In this document: positions 1 to 7,732 of the stretch, piece after piece
How positions within the stretch are numbered: the first letter of the stretch is position 1
Layout of the letters: every line of letters starts with the position of its first letter
NCBI RefSeq assembly: GCF_000337355.1
Contig: NZ_AOJH01000023.1
Location: 3,652 to 40,485, forward strand
From: Halorubrum kocurii JCM 14978
GTDB taxonomy: Archaea > Halobacteriota > Halobacteria > Halobacteriales > Haloferacaceae
Direction of reading: 5' to 3'
Length of the DNA: 36,834 bases
Position numbers and translations under genes: made by a program
The notes under the pieces: generated by a model
What the model was told of the DNA's origin: nothing
The model's database searches: none
Seen by the model: the letters and a program-made list of their open reading frames with translations, nothing else

Positions 1-1
1 T

Positions 2-73
2 TTCATATCCGGGGAGCGGAGTCGTTCCTCCGATCCACGAACGAGCGGTGCCGAGACGGAGACTGAGCAGTGA
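2..73 (+). CDS. C-terminal tail of an unidentified protein (partial)
   Basis: An open frame enters from the left edge and ends at TGA 71-73, giving 23 residues that finish in an acidic tail (SGAETETEQ), a typical haloarchaeal C-terminus. The codons look coding, but the fragment is too short to identify. The same frame continues after the stop for another 32 acidic codons to a second TGA at 170-172. Either this is 3' untranslated sequence or the stop is recent. Nothing else is seen between 74 and 198. Confidence 0.35.
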   Translation, partial: FISGERSRSSDPRTSGAETETEQ

Positions 74-198
74 GACACAGGCACCGTCGACCTCGCCCGT
101 CAGGACGAGGAGACCCGCGAGGCCGACCGCGACATCGAACTGGAGACCGAAAGCGAGCGGCCGGGGAGCTGAGGTCGAGCAGCGACCGATCCAGTCAC

Positions 199-798
199 TC
201 AGGGCCGCCACGTCGCCGGATCGACCGCCCAGAGCAGGGCCACAGCGACGGTGCCGGCGACGCCGGCGGCGGCGAGCGCGAGCGGCGAGTCGGCCGCGGC
301 GGCGATCCCGACAAGCAGCAGAGCGGCGGCGGCGAGCAGCGTGATCGTGTCCTCCGTGGTCGCGGCGCGGACCACGGGCGCGACGGTCGCCCCGACGACG
401 GCGCCGGCGGCGATCGTCCCCGGCCACCCTGAGATCGCGGCCGCCAATGCGTCCGTCTGGGCGAGTGCGGGGAGGACCGCCGCGGGCGCGGCGAGGACGC
501 CGGCCGCGACCGCGAACGCGACGACCGCCCCGACGGCGGGCGCGAGGAGGGTCGTCCGCGCCGAGAGGTCGACGCCCGCGAGCGCGGCGCCGCCGGCGAC
601 TAGGAGCACCGCCCCGACCGCGAGGAGGGCCGGCGCGGCGATCAGGGAGAACGGCGTGGCAGCGATGGCCGACACGTCGGCCGACGCGGCCGCCGACTCG
701 GGGACGACAGCGGGCGCGACGTCGACAGCGGACGCGAACGCGGCGACGGCGACGACGAGCAGCGCGAGGCCGATAAGGCGGCGGCGAAGGGAGGTCAT
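199..798 (-). CDS. Small hydrophobic membrane protein, function unknown
   Basis: The product has 199 residues. It is almost entirely Ala/Val/Leu and forms several (about five or six) membrane segments, starting with one right after the MTSLRRR N-terminus, whose arginines suit a cytoplasmic start. I chose the ATG at 798 rather than the in-frame ATG at 822 because a TATA-like box at 821-828 lies about 27 bp upstream of 798, the spacing of a leaderless transcript, and would overlap the longer start. No catalytic motif is visible. It follows the lipoprotein and uvrB on the same strand but seems to have its own promoter. I do not recognise the family. Confidence 0.7.
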   Translation of the reverse strand: MTSLRRRLIGLALLVVAVAAFASAVDVAPAVVPESAAASADVSAIAATPFSLIAAPALLAVGAVLLVAGGAALAGVDLSARTTLLAPAVGAVVAFAVAAGVLAAPAAVLPALAQTDALAAAISGWPGTIAAGAVVGATVAPVVRAATTEDTITLLAAAALLLVGIAAAADSPLALAAAGVAGTVAVALLWAVDPATWRP

Positions 799-820
799 AC
801 CGGCGGAAGGCCGCCGAGGC

Positions 821-828
821 ACTAAACG
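821..828 (-). promoter_or_regulatory. TATA-like box of the membrane protein gene
   Basis: On the minus strand this reads CGTTTAGT, centred about 27 bp before the ATG at 798. This position predicts a leaderless mRNA and decides the start codon. Confidence 0.45.
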
Positions 829-892
829 ATCGCGGGACCCGAGCGCGGTCGACGTTCGGAGGCGGGGGGACGCGACCCGATACCGCTCCGCC

Positions 893-1420
893 TCAGACCG
901 TCACGCCGGCCCGGTCGCCGCCGATCGAGACGACGACGCGCTCGGGCGGCCCGCGCTCGTCGGTCAGCCGCAGGAGAAGCGTCTTGACCACGGGGTCGTC
1001 GGTCTCGACCTCGCCGCGGACGCCCGCCACGTCGACGGCGACGCGGAGGGAGTGATCCCCGGTTCGACTGATCGATCCGAGTCGCAGCTCCACCTCGGGC
1101 GCGGTGAGCCGCTGGGCGGCAACGAGGATCGACTCGCCGCCGTCGTCGACGAACGACGTGGCCTCGACGAACGCCAGCGTCTCGGACTCGCCCGGGAGGA
1201 CGGCGGCCTCCGCCTCCGACTTCGACCGGAACGAGGCGGCGTGCGTCAGGAGCTCCTCGGGCAGCGAGCGCACGCTTTTCCCCTCCACCAGCGGGTTCCC
1301 GTCGACGTAGCGGCTCCGGACCGCGAGGTCCCGCGGCGTCGACGCCGCGAGGTCGTGCAGGCGGTCGGTACAGCCCGCGCTGGCGACGACGAGGCCGGCC
1401 ACCACCGCGCGGCGCTTCAT
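893..1420 (-). CDS. Putative secreted lipoprotein, function unknown
   Basis: The product has 175 residues. The N-terminus MKRRAVVAGLVVASAGC is a basic n-region, a short hydrophobic stretch and a lipobox ending in Cys17, so the mature protein is probably lipid-anchored on the outer face of the membrane. The twin Arg after Lys2 hints at Tat export, common for haloarchaeal lipoproteins, but the full Tat motif is not clear. The mature part is acidic and beta-rich in appearance with no recognised domain. A TATA-like box at 1442-1450 lies about 26 bp before the ATG. The gene begins 106 bp after the uvrB stop on the same strand. Confidence 0.75.
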   Translation of the reverse strand: MKRRAVVAGLVVASAGCTDRLHDLAASTPRDLAVRSRYVDGNPLVEGKSVRSLPEELLTHAASFRSKSEAEAAVLPGESETLAFVEATSFVDDGGESILVAAQRLTAPEVELRLGSISRTGDHSLRVAVDVAGVRGEVETDDPVVKTLLLRLTDERGPPERVVVSIGGDRAGVTV

Positions 1421-1441
1421 GTGACGGGTTCCAACGGTCGC

Positions 1442-1450
1442 GGATAAAAC
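1442..1450 (-). promoter_or_regulatory. TATA-like box of the lipoprotein gene
   Basis: The minus-strand sequence GTTTTATCC is centred about 26 bp before the start codon at 1420, consistent with a leaderless transcript separate from uvrB. Confidence 0.45.
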
Positions 1451-1526
1451 CCCGTCGTCGCGGGTCTCGCCGCGCGAGAATCGGCGCCGGGGAGGCGGGC
1501 GCCGAGGCCACGGTCGCTCCGCCCGG

Positions 1527-3608
1527 CTACTCCTCGACCATCGGCGCCGGCACGCCGTCGTCGCCGCCGTCGAGCTCGAACGCGCGGCGGAGCTCCGCGA
1601 TCCGGTCCCGGATGTCGGCCGCTAGCTCGAACTCCAGGTTGCTCGCGGCCTCGTCCATTCGGTCTTCGAGCGCCTCGATCTGCGCTTTCGCCTCCTCGGC
1701 GCTCTCCACGTCCCCGACGCTGACCGACGAGGTGTCCGTCTTCGAGCCCGGGAGGTTCGTCTCCCCGACCGGCTTGTCGATGGTGGTCGCCTCGTAGCCG
1801 TGCTCTTCGTTGTACTCCAGCTGGATCTCGCGGCGCCGCTGGGTCTCCTCGATCGCCGCCTCCATCGAGTCGGTCGTCCGGTCGGCGTAGAGCACGACCT
1901 CGCCGTTGACGTTCCGGGCGGCCCGCCCCATCGTCTGGACGAGGGTGGTCGTCGAACGGAGGAACCCCTCCTGGTCGGCGTCGAGGATGGCGACGAGCGA
2001 GACTTCCGGGATGTCGAGCCCCTCGCGGAGCAGGTTGATGCCGACGAGCACGTCGATGTTGCCCAAGCGGAGGTCGCGGATGATCTCGTGGCGCTCCAAG
2101 GTGTCCGTCTCGTCGTGCATGTACGCCACGTCGATCCCCGCCTCCTCGAAGTACTCCGTGAGGTCCTCGGCCATCCGCTTGGTGAGGGTGGTGACGAGGA
2201 CGCGCTCGTCGCGCTCGATCCGGTCGTCGACCCGTTCGAGGAGGTCCTCGACCTGCCCGGTCGCCTCGGTCACCTCCACCTTCGGGTCGACGAGGTGGGT
2301 GGGGCGGACGATCTGCTCGACGATCCGGTCCGAGGTCTCGCGCTCGTAGTCGCTCGGCGTCGCCGAGACGTAGAGGGTGCGGTCCGTCTTCGCCTCGAAC
2401 TCCTCGAACGTCAGCGGGCGGTTGTCGTAGGCGGTCGGGAGCCGGAACCCGTTCTCGACCAGCGAGTCCTTCCGCGACTTGTCCCCCTCGTACTGGCCCT
2501 TTATCTGCGGGATCGTCTGGTGGGACTCGTCGATCACGGTGAGGAAGTCGTCGGGGAAGTAGTCGAGTAAGGTGTAGGGGGCGTCGCCGGACTCCCGGTC
2601 GTCCATATGGACCGAGTAGTTCTCGATCCCGGAGCAGTAGCCCGCCTCCCGGAGCATCTCGACGTCGAAGGTGGTGCGCTCCTCGATGCGCTGGGCCGCC
2701 ACGAGGTCGCCCTGTCGCTCGAAGTAGCGCACGCGCTTCTCCATCAGGTCCTCGATCTCTCCGATCGCCTGCTCCAGCTTGTCGTCCGGGATCGAGTAGT
2801 GCTCCGCCGGGTGGAGCATGACGGCGGGCTCCTCCGAGACGACCTCGCCTTTCATCGGGTCGACCTTGAGCATCCGGTCGATCTCCTCGCCCCACAGCTC
2901 CACCCGGACCGCGTAGCGCCCGTACATCGGGTAGATCTCGACGGTGTCGCCGCGCACCCGGAAGGTGCCCTGCGTGAAGTCCACGTCGTTGCGCTCGTAG
3001 TTCAGGTCGACGAGCCGGGCGAGCAGCTCCTCGCGACCGACCTCCTCGCCGACCTCCAGCCGGAGCGCCATGTCGCGGTAGTTCTGCGGGTCGCCGAGCC
3101 CGTAGATGGCCGACACCGAGGCGACCACGATCACGTCGTCTCTCGTCAGGAGCGAGCGCGTCGCAGAGTGGCGCAGGCGGTCGATCTCCTCGTTGATCGA
3201 CATCTCCTTGTCGATGAACGTGTCCGTCTGCTCGACGTACGCCTCCGGCTGGTAGTAGTCGTAGTAGGAGACGAAGTACTCCACCGCGTTGTCCGGGAAC
3301 AGCTCGCGGAACTCCTCGTACAGCTGGGCCGCGAGCGTCTTGTTGTGGGCCAAGACGAGGGTGGGCTGGTTCAGCTCCTCGGCAACCCACGAGACGGTGT
3401 TGGTCTTCCCGGACCCCGTCACCCCGAGGAGGGTCTGTCTGTCGGCGCCCGACTCGAACCCCTCGACCAGCCCTTCGATCGCCTCCGGCTGGTCGCCCGC
3501 GGGCTCGAACGGAGCGTCGACGCGCAGGGGGCGGTCGACGGTCGGACGGTCCTCGGAGAGAGGGGAGTCGGCGTCGCTCACGATACGCGTCGTTGGCGGC
3601 GGAGACAC
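1527..3608 (-). CDS. uvrB: Excinuclease ABC subunit UvrB
   Basis: UvrB is the damage-verifying helicase-like subunit of nucleotide excision repair: it is loaded by UvrA and then recruits UvrC. The protein has 693 residues, close to the usual 660-700. It has a Walker A motif GVTGSGKT (62-69), the DNA-clamping beta-hairpin [11 protein letters not shown] (115-125), the helicase motif DESHQT near residue 350, and a C-terminal UVR coiled segment near 640-675. Two GTG starts are possible, 3608 and 3581. The TATA-like box at 3631-3638 is about 26 bp from 3608, which favours the longer leaderless form, though homologue starts could favour 3581. uvrA lies 30 kb away in this window. The Uvr system in archaea is generally regarded as acquired from bacteria. 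Confidence 0.97.
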   Translation of the reverse strand: MSPPPTTRIVSDADSPLSEDRPTVDRPLRVDAPFEPAGDQPEAIEGLVEGFESGADRQTLLGVTGSGKTNTVSWVAEELNQPTLVLAHNKTLAAQLYEEFRELFPDNAVEYFVSYYDYYQPEAYVEQTDTFIDKEMSINEEIDRLRHSATRSLLTRDDVIVVASVSAIYGLGDPQNYRDMALRLEVGEEVGREELLARLVDLNYERNDVDFTQGTFRVRGDTVEIYPMYGRYAVRVELWGEEIDRMLKVDPMKGEVVSEEPAVMLHPAEHYSIPDDKLEQAIGEIEDLMEKRVRYFERQGDLVAAQRIEERTTFDVEMLREAGYCSGIENYSVHMDDRESGDAPYTLLDYFPDDFLTVIDESHQTIPQIKGQYEGDKSRKDSLVENGFRLPTAYDNRPLTFEEFEAKTDRTLYVSATPSDYERETSDRIVEQIVRPTHLVDPKVEVTEATGQVEDLLERVDDRIERDERVLVTTLTKRMAEDLTEYFEEAGIDVAYMHDETDTLERHEIIRDLRLGNIDVLVGINLLREGLDIPEVSLVAILDADQEGFLRSTTTLVQTMGRAARNVNGEVVLYADRTTDSMEAAIEETQRRREIQLEYNEEHGYEATTIDKPVGETNLPGSKTDTSSVSVGDVESAEEAKAQIEALEDRMDEAASNLEFELAADIRDRIAELRRAFELDGGDDGVPAPMVEE

Positions 3609-3630
3609 TTGAGCGGCGCGGCTACGTCGT

Positions 3631-3638
3631 TTTTATTT
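3631..3638 (-). promoter_or_regulatory. TATA-like box of uvrB
   Basis: The minus-strand sequence AAATAAAA is the most A/T-rich stretch upstream of uvrB and is centred about 26 bp from the GTG at 3608. Between it and the structured repeat (3639-3738) I see no gene. Confidence 0.5.
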
Positions 3639-3738
3639 CGAACACCCCCGTTTCCATCGACTCTCTCGGAGACGGTCGAAGGTAACGCGACGGCGTTTTC
3701 CGAGCCCCAGCCGCTCGGCCCTACACGGTCGACAACTC

Positions 3739-4070
3739 GGTGAAGACCTCCAAAGCCCCAGCCGCGACGACTCGCGCGGCTTGCTGTGCTCCTCGCTCGC
3801 GCTGCTCGCTGCGGTGCTTGCTGCGCCGTGCTTCGTCCTCGCGGCAGCGAGGCGCGAAGCGCCTCTGGAAGCCGGCGGCTCCGCCGCCGGCGACTTCCCC
3901 TTTGAGTCCCACCCGACCGCACCGCAACCGCAGCCTCACACCTCCCCAGCCTCGGCGGACGGCCCGGCGCGGGCGGGAGCCGCGCCGGACCGCCGCCTCC
4001 CTCGCGCGCGCACCTCGTGGCCGCCGCAGGCGGCCACTCGGAGGCACGCGCCACCGCGTTCATTTATAAA
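3739..4070 (-). repeat. Structured non-coding repeat, copy A
   Basis: This fills most of the uvrB-hisG gap and is an inverted second copy of the element at 29449-29728. Read on the minus strand it has, in order: TTTATAAA (4070-4063); a hairpin with an 8-bp perfect stem (4037-4017); a long hairpin with a GC-rich stem (about 3997-3954); the shared block GAGGCTGGGGAGGTGTGAGG; a shared GCGGTTGCGGTGCGG and ACTCAAAGGGG block; two extra hairpins absent from copy B (stems of 8 and 7 bp); a shared GCAGCAAGCACCGCAGCGA block; and the shared end CTGGGGCTTTGGAGGTC. The palindromic TATA box could also serve hisG on the other strand. Long open frames here are GC artefacts: the copies differ by indels that break every frame. 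It may be a structured RNA gene or a hairpin-rich mobile element. Confidence 0.75.
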
Positions 4071-4142
4071 CGGGCTCGCGTTGCCGCTCGTCGCCGCTCC
4101 CCGGACGAAAACGTTTCCCGCTCCCCCCGCGACGCTTGCCGT

Positions 4143-5033
4143 ATGCGCATCGCCGTCCCCAACAAGGGCCGCCTGCACGATCCGACGCTCTCGCTTCTGG
4201 AGCGCGCGGGACTCCACGTCGAGGAGACCGCCGACCGCCAGCTGTACGCCGACACCGTCGACCCCGACGTGTCGATTCTCTTCGCGCGCGCGGCCGACAT
4301 CCCCGAGTACGTCCGCGACGGCGCGGCCGACGTGGGGATCACGGGCCTCGATCAGGCCGCGGAGTCGGGCGGGGTCGCCGACGCCGCGAGCGCGGCCAAG
4401 GAGGGAGACCTCGTCGACCTGCTCGACCTGGGGTACGGCTCCTGCAAGCTCGTCCTCGCGGCGCCCGAGGACGGCGACATCTCGACCGTCGCGGATCTGG
4501 CCGGCGGCACGGTCGCCACCGAGTTCCCGGCGGTCACCCGCGACTACCTCGCCGGGGTGGGCGTCGACGCCGACGTGGTCACCGTGACGGGCGCGACGGA
4601 GCTGACCCCCCACGTCGACATGGCCGACGCCATCGTCGACATCACCTCCACGGGGACGACCCTGAAGGTGAACCGGCTCGCCGTGATCGACGACGTGCTC
4701 GACTCCTCGGTGCGGCTGTTCGCGCGCCCGGACGTCGTCGGCGACGCGAAGGTCGAGCAGGTGCTGACCGCCTTCGAGTCCGTGCTCGCGGCCGACGGGC
4801 GCCGGTACCTGATGATGAACGCCCCGAAGGAGCGCCTCGACGAGGTGAAAGACGTGATCCCGGGGCTCGGCGGGCCGACCGTGATGAACGTCGAGGCCGA
4901 CGAGAACGGCAACGGGATGGTGGCGGTCCACGCCGTCGTCGAGGAGCGCGACGTGTTCGCGACGATCTCGGAGCTCAAGTCGGTCGGCGCGACGGGCATC
5001 CTCGTCACGGAGATCGAGCGGCTCGTCGAGTGA
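4143..5033 (+). CDS. hisG: ATP phosphoribosyltransferase, long form
   Basis: HisG catalyses the first step of histidine synthesis, joining ATP and PRPP to give phosphoribosyl-ATP in the cytoplasm. The 297-residue protein begins [11 protein letters not shown], the family's N-terminus. The periplasmic-binding-like catalytic fold includes [11 protein letters not shown], and the PRPP loop [10 protein letters not shown] is visible near 170. The last 75 residues match the length of the regulatory ACT-like domain of long-form HisG, which binds histidine and makes HisZ unnecessary. An upstream in-frame extension runs into the structured repeat, so the ATG at 4143 is preferred. A weak A-rich box lies at 4103-4112, and the TTTATAAA at 4063 is an alternative promoter. 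No other his genes are in the window. Confidence 0.95.
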   Translation: MRIAVPNKGRLHDPTLSLLERAGLHVEETADRQLYADTVDPDVSILFARAADIPEYVRDGAADVGITGLDQAAESGGVADAASAAKEGDLVDLLDLGYGSCKLVLAAPEDGDISTVADLAGGTVATEFPAVTRDYLAGVGVDADVVTVTGATELTPHVDMADAIVDITSTGTTLKVNRLAVIDDVLDSSVRLFARPDVVGDAKVEQVLTAFESVLAADGRRYLMMNAPKERLDEVKDVIPGLGGPTVMNVEADENGNGMVAVHAVVEERDVFATISELKSVGATGILVTEIERLVE

Positions 5034-5064
5034 GTCCGGGTGAAGGCGCTGCGCGCTGACGCGC

Positions 5065-5331
5065 CTACGCGTCGCCGATCAGCCGCTCCTTCTCGGCGCG
5101 CGTGAGCGACTTGATAGCGTGTTCGCGCGACATCGCCGCCGACTTCGAGCCGAACGACTCGACGTGGCGCAGCGTCACGGGGGTCCGGCCGCGGGTGTAC
5201 TTGGCGCCCTCGCCGGCGTCGTGCTCGGCGACGCGCCGCTCCACGTCGGTGGTGTACCCGGTGTAGAGCGTGCCGTCGGCGCACTCGATGACGTAGACGT
5301 GGTGAGACGAGCTCTGACTCGGCGTCGACAC
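5065..5331 (-). CDS. GIY-YIG nuclease-fold protein (UPF0213/YhbQ-like)
   Basis: The product has 88 residues: a stand-alone GIY-YIG domain. Visible features are [17 protein letters not shown] (VYV and YTG standing for GIY and YIG) at 11-27, the catalytic-type Arg in VERRVAEH, and Glu in [13 protein letters not shown] near the end. The size and sequence match the small UPF0213 group, whose substrate is not settled. The start is GTG at 5331, with an A/T-rich box at 5356-5364 about 28 bp upstream. It converges with hisG, 31 bp away, and follows a zinc-ribbon gene on the same strand. Confidence 0.85.
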   Translation of the reverse strand: MSTPSQSSSHHVYVIECADGTLYTGYTTDVERRVAEHDAGEGAKYTRGRTPVTLRHVESFGSKSAAMSREHAIKSLTRAEKERLIGDA

Positions 5332-5406
5332 GACACGGGATCGGTGCGACCGAGGCGAATAGTTACCGGTCTCTGGACGGCTCGGCTTCGCGGCGGGGTC
5401 GACGAG

Positions 5407-5559
5407 TCAGTCTCCGGTGCGGGCGCGTTCCCGGGAGACCTCGGCGATCCCGGCGTTCGCGGAACAGTCCGGACAGGCGTTCAGGTCGCCGTGCTCGTCT
5501 GCGAACACGCGCGCGAAGCGGTCCGAGACGTGCGACCCGCAGTGGTCACAGCGTGGCAT
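5407..5559 (-). CDS. Small CxxC zinc-ribbon protein (haloarchaeal, DUF7563-like)
   Basis: The product has 50 residues: MPRCDHCGSH with Cys4/Cys7, then CPDC with Cys29/Cys32, which together form a four-Cys zinc-binding site. This is a common type of haloarchaeal micro-zinc-finger protein of unknown role, perhaps binding nucleic acid or a protein partner. A longer frame reaches an ATG at 5664, but its first 35 residues do not look coding. A TTATAA palindrome at 5645 could be the promoter, giving a leader of about 60 nt. The family assignment is from memory of similar sequences. Confidence 0.8.
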   Translation of the reverse strand: MPRCDHCGSHVSDRFARVFADEHGDLNACPDCSANAGIAEVSRERARTGD

Positions 5560-5685
5560 TTGGTACCGGCCTTCACCGGCGTCGATCTGTAGGAACTCGA
5601 CGAACAAATACCCTTTCTCACCCCCGCCAGTGTCCGGAAAACCACTTATAAACGCCCGTCGCAAGCCGGGCGCCGAACCGAGCGG

Positions 5686-6471
5686 TCAGTCGCGCCCGGC
5701 CGCGTCGACCGCCCGAGCGATCAGGCCCGCCTGCGCGCCGGCGACGAAGCCGGCGTCGACGTTCACCGTCGAGAGCACCGAACAGGACTGGAGCGCACCC
5801 TCCAGCGCCGCGACCCCCTCGCCGCCGACGCCGTACCCGGTCGAGACCGGGAGCGCGATCACCGGTGCGGCGACGAGCCCCGCGACGACCGTGGGCAGCG
5901 CCCCCTCGCGCCCGGCGGCCACCACGACCACGTCCGCCTCGCGGATGCGGTCGCGCTGGTCCAAGATCCGGTCGAGGTTCGCGACCCCCACGTCGTCGAC
6001 CCGATCGACCGTCGCGCCGATCTCGCGGGCGACCACCGCCGCCTCTCCCGCGACCGCCGCGTCCGCGGTGCCGGCCGCGACGACCGCGACGGTCGCGTCG
6101 AGGGCCGGCCGCTCGAAGTCGCCGGCGTGGACGACGACGGTGTCGGTCCGCTCGTCGTGGTCGACGGTCGGGTCGAGCGCGTCCGCGGTGTCGAGTTCGA
6201 GGTCCGCGACCGCCGTCCGGATCGCGTCCGCGTCCTCCGCGTCGGCCCGGGTCACGAGCGCGCGGCCCGTCGTCTCCACGGCGGTCGCCGTCAGCGCGGC
6301 GACCTCCGCGGGCGTCTTCCCCTCTGCGAGGATCGCCTCGGGGATCCCGCGTCGTCCCTCGCGCCCGGCGTCGAACCGCCCCGCCGCCGTCGTCGCGTAC
6401 CCCGCGAGCCGTGACTCCGCCTCCGCGACGCCAATCTCCCCGGCGTCGAGCGCCTCGAGCGTGTCGCGCAT
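5686..6471 (-). CDS. larB: LarB, nickel-pincer cofactor biosynthesis carboxylase (PurE-like)
   Basis: LarB carboxylates and hydrolyses nicotinic acid adenine dinucleotide to start synthesis of the nickel-pincer cofactor of lactate racemase and related enzymes. The protein has 261 residues. The N-terminal helical part includes GRFDAGREGRRGIPEAI. The C-terminal PurE-like half carries GTADAAVAGEAA, AAGREGALPTVVAGL, PVSTGYGVGGEG and VNVDAGFVAGAQ, all typical of LarB. Neither larC nor larE nor larA is in this window, so its partners must be elsewhere or its role may differ. The ATG at 6471 fits the family N-terminus; the promoter is not clear. Confidence 0.92.
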   Translation of the reverse strand: MRDTLEALDAGEIGVAEAESRLAGYATTAAGRFDAGREGRRGIPEAILAEGKTPAEVAALTATAVETTGRALVTRADAEDADAIRTAVADLELDTADALDPTVDHDERTDTVVVHAGDFERPALDATVAVVAAGTADAAVAGEAAVVAREIGATVDRVDDVGVANLDRILDQRDRIREADVVVVAAGREGALPTVVAGLVAAPVIALPVSTGYGVGGEGVAALEGALQSCSVLSTVNVDAGFVAGAQAGLIARAVDAAGRD

Positions 6472-6628
6472 GGTCCCTCGTCCGGGTCCGAACGGGTCGA
6501 ACCTATCGATCCGCGGTGGCCGAGCGGCCGCGCTGGCCGACGAGTCTCACAAAGTTTATAAGGTAGCATTCCGGCTCCCCCTCGCGAACGGCCCGCACGA
6601 CGCCCCTCGCGGTCGAATTCAGGAACTC

Positions 6629-6635
6629 TTATTAA
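6629..6635 (+). promoter_or_regulatory. TATA-like box of the histone-fold-like gene
   Basis: TTATTAA is centred about 28 bp before the ATG at 6660, which makes 6660 (leaderless) a better start than the in-frame ATG at 6642. A second TTTATAAG at 6553-6560 lies further upstream and could drive either strand. Confidence 0.5.
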
Positions 6636-6659
6636 CTGTCGATGGATACGACCGATCGC

Positions 6660-6827
6660 ATGGCAGACCTTATTGTCAAAGCGGCCGTCAAGGAAGCCCT
6701 GGACGACAAGAACGTCGCTTCGGACTTCTACGACGCGCTGGACGACGAAGTGGACGAGCTGCTCGAAGACGCCGCGCGCCGCGCCGAGGCCAACGACCGG
6801 AAGACGGTCCAGCCTCGCGACCTCTAA
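6660..6827 (+). CDS. Very small DUF1931-type protein (histone-fold-like)
   Basis: The product has 55 residues, begins MADLIVKAAVKEAL and ends RKTVQPRDL. The pattern of two amphipathic helices and a final R-K-T-V-x-P-R-D-L segment matches the DUF1931 group, relatives of the histone fold in which the last motif corresponds to loop 2/helix 3. Its exact role is not established; binding to DNA or to a protein is plausible. It is single-copy here, between divergent larB and convergent rpiA. The strong promoter spacing and a T6 tract just downstream suggest a monocistronic, well-expressed gene. Confidence 0.88.
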   Translation: MADLIVKAAVKEALDDKNVASDFYDALDDEVDELLEDAARRAEANDRKTVQPRDL

Positions 6828-6851
6828 GACGGACGCGCTTTCAGTCCTTCA

Positions 6852-6857
6852 TTTTTT
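6852..6857 (+). terminator. T-tract terminator after the DUF1931 gene
   Basis: A TTTTTT run lies 25 bp after the stop codon. Archaeal RNA polymerase terminates at such T-rich stretches without needing a strong hairpin. Confidence 0.5.
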
Positions 6858-6915
6858 GAGCGACCGCCGACCGGCGAGCGACGCGGCCACCGCTCTCGGC
6901 GGTGCGAAGCCGTCC

Positions 6916-7650
6916 TCACCGCGTCGCGACCCGCACGCCCGTCTCCGTCCCGACGTGGACCGCGTCCGCGAGCCCGACGAAGATCCCGTGCTCGACGACG
7001 CCCGGCGTCGTCGCCAGCGTCGTCGCCAGCGCCCCCGGGTCCGCGATCTCGCCGAACGCGCAGTCGAGCACGAGGTTCCCGTTGTCCGTGACGACCGGGC
7101 CGTCCTTCCGTTCCGCGCGCCGGAGGGTCGGCTCGCCGCCGGCCGCCCGCACCGCCTCGGCGACCGCGGTTCGGCCGGCTGGGAGGGCCTCCACCGGAAC
7201 GGGCCGGTCGAGGACCGCCGCCTCCTTCGAGGGGTCTGCGACGACGAGGAAGCGGTCGGCCGCCGCGTCGACCAGCTTCTCGCGGGCGTGGGCGGCGCCG
7301 CCGCCCTTTATAAGTGCCCCGACGCCGGTCGTCGGTTCGTCGCCCTCCTCGCCGACCGCGACCTGATCCGCGCCGTCTATCGCGACGTCGATCCCGGGCG
7401 CGTCCGGCCCTACCGCCTCGTCGAGGTCGAGCAGGGGGATCCCGCAGTCGGCCGCGAGCTCGCGGCTCGCGAAGGAGGTCGCCACGCCCCTGACGTCGAT
7501 GCCGGCGTCGACCCGCTCGCCGAGCCGCCGGATCGCGTGTGCCGCGGTCGACCCGGTGCCGAGGCCGACCACCTCGCCGTCGGCGACCGCCTCGGCCGCG
7601 GACTCGCCGGCGCGTCGCTTCGCCGCGTCGCTGCCGCCGCTCGTCTTCAT
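6916..7650 (-). CDS. rpiA: Ribose-5-phosphate isomerase A
   Basis: RpiA interconverts ribose-5-phosphate and ribulose-5-phosphate, supplying ribose for nucleotides and PRPP. The 244-residue protein shows the family motifs GLGTGSTA (29-36), AIDGADQV with the catalytic-region Asp residues, KGGGAAHAREK and VTDNGNLVLD, and ends EHGIFVGLADAVHVG. A weak box (CTTTTCAATC on the minus strand, 7671-7680) sits about 27 bp before the ATG at 7650. The next gene upstream on the same strand, orc1/cdc6, ends 82 bp away. Confidence 0.96.
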   Translation of the reverse strand: MKTSGGSDAAKRRAGESAAEAVADGEVVGLGTGSTAAHAIRRLGERVDAGIDVRGVATSFASRELAADCGIPLLDLDEAVGPDAPGIDVAIDGADQVAVGEEGDEPTTGVGALIKGGGAAHAREKLVDAAADRFLVVADPSKEAAVLDRPVPVEALPAGRTAVAEAVRAAGGEPTLRRAERKDGPVVTDNGNLVLDCAFGEIADPGALATTLATTPGVVEHGIFVGLADAVHVGTETGVRVATR

Positions 7651-7732
7651 ACCTGCGACTCGACGGGGCGGATTGAAAAGGCGTCGGCGTCGACGGCGGG
7701 GACCGAGCCGGAAGCCGATCGCCGCGGTCCCC

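Noticed and set aside
3781..4069. Open frames within structured repeat copy A and the matching ones in copy B
   Set aside because: Frames are not kept between copies; differences include indels not divisible by three, and the shared signal is nucleotide blocks and hairpins.
6510..6535. GGTGGCCGAGCGGCC, similar to the D-arm region of Leu/Ser tRNAs
   Set aside because: No acceptor stem, anticodon arm or T-arm can be built around it.
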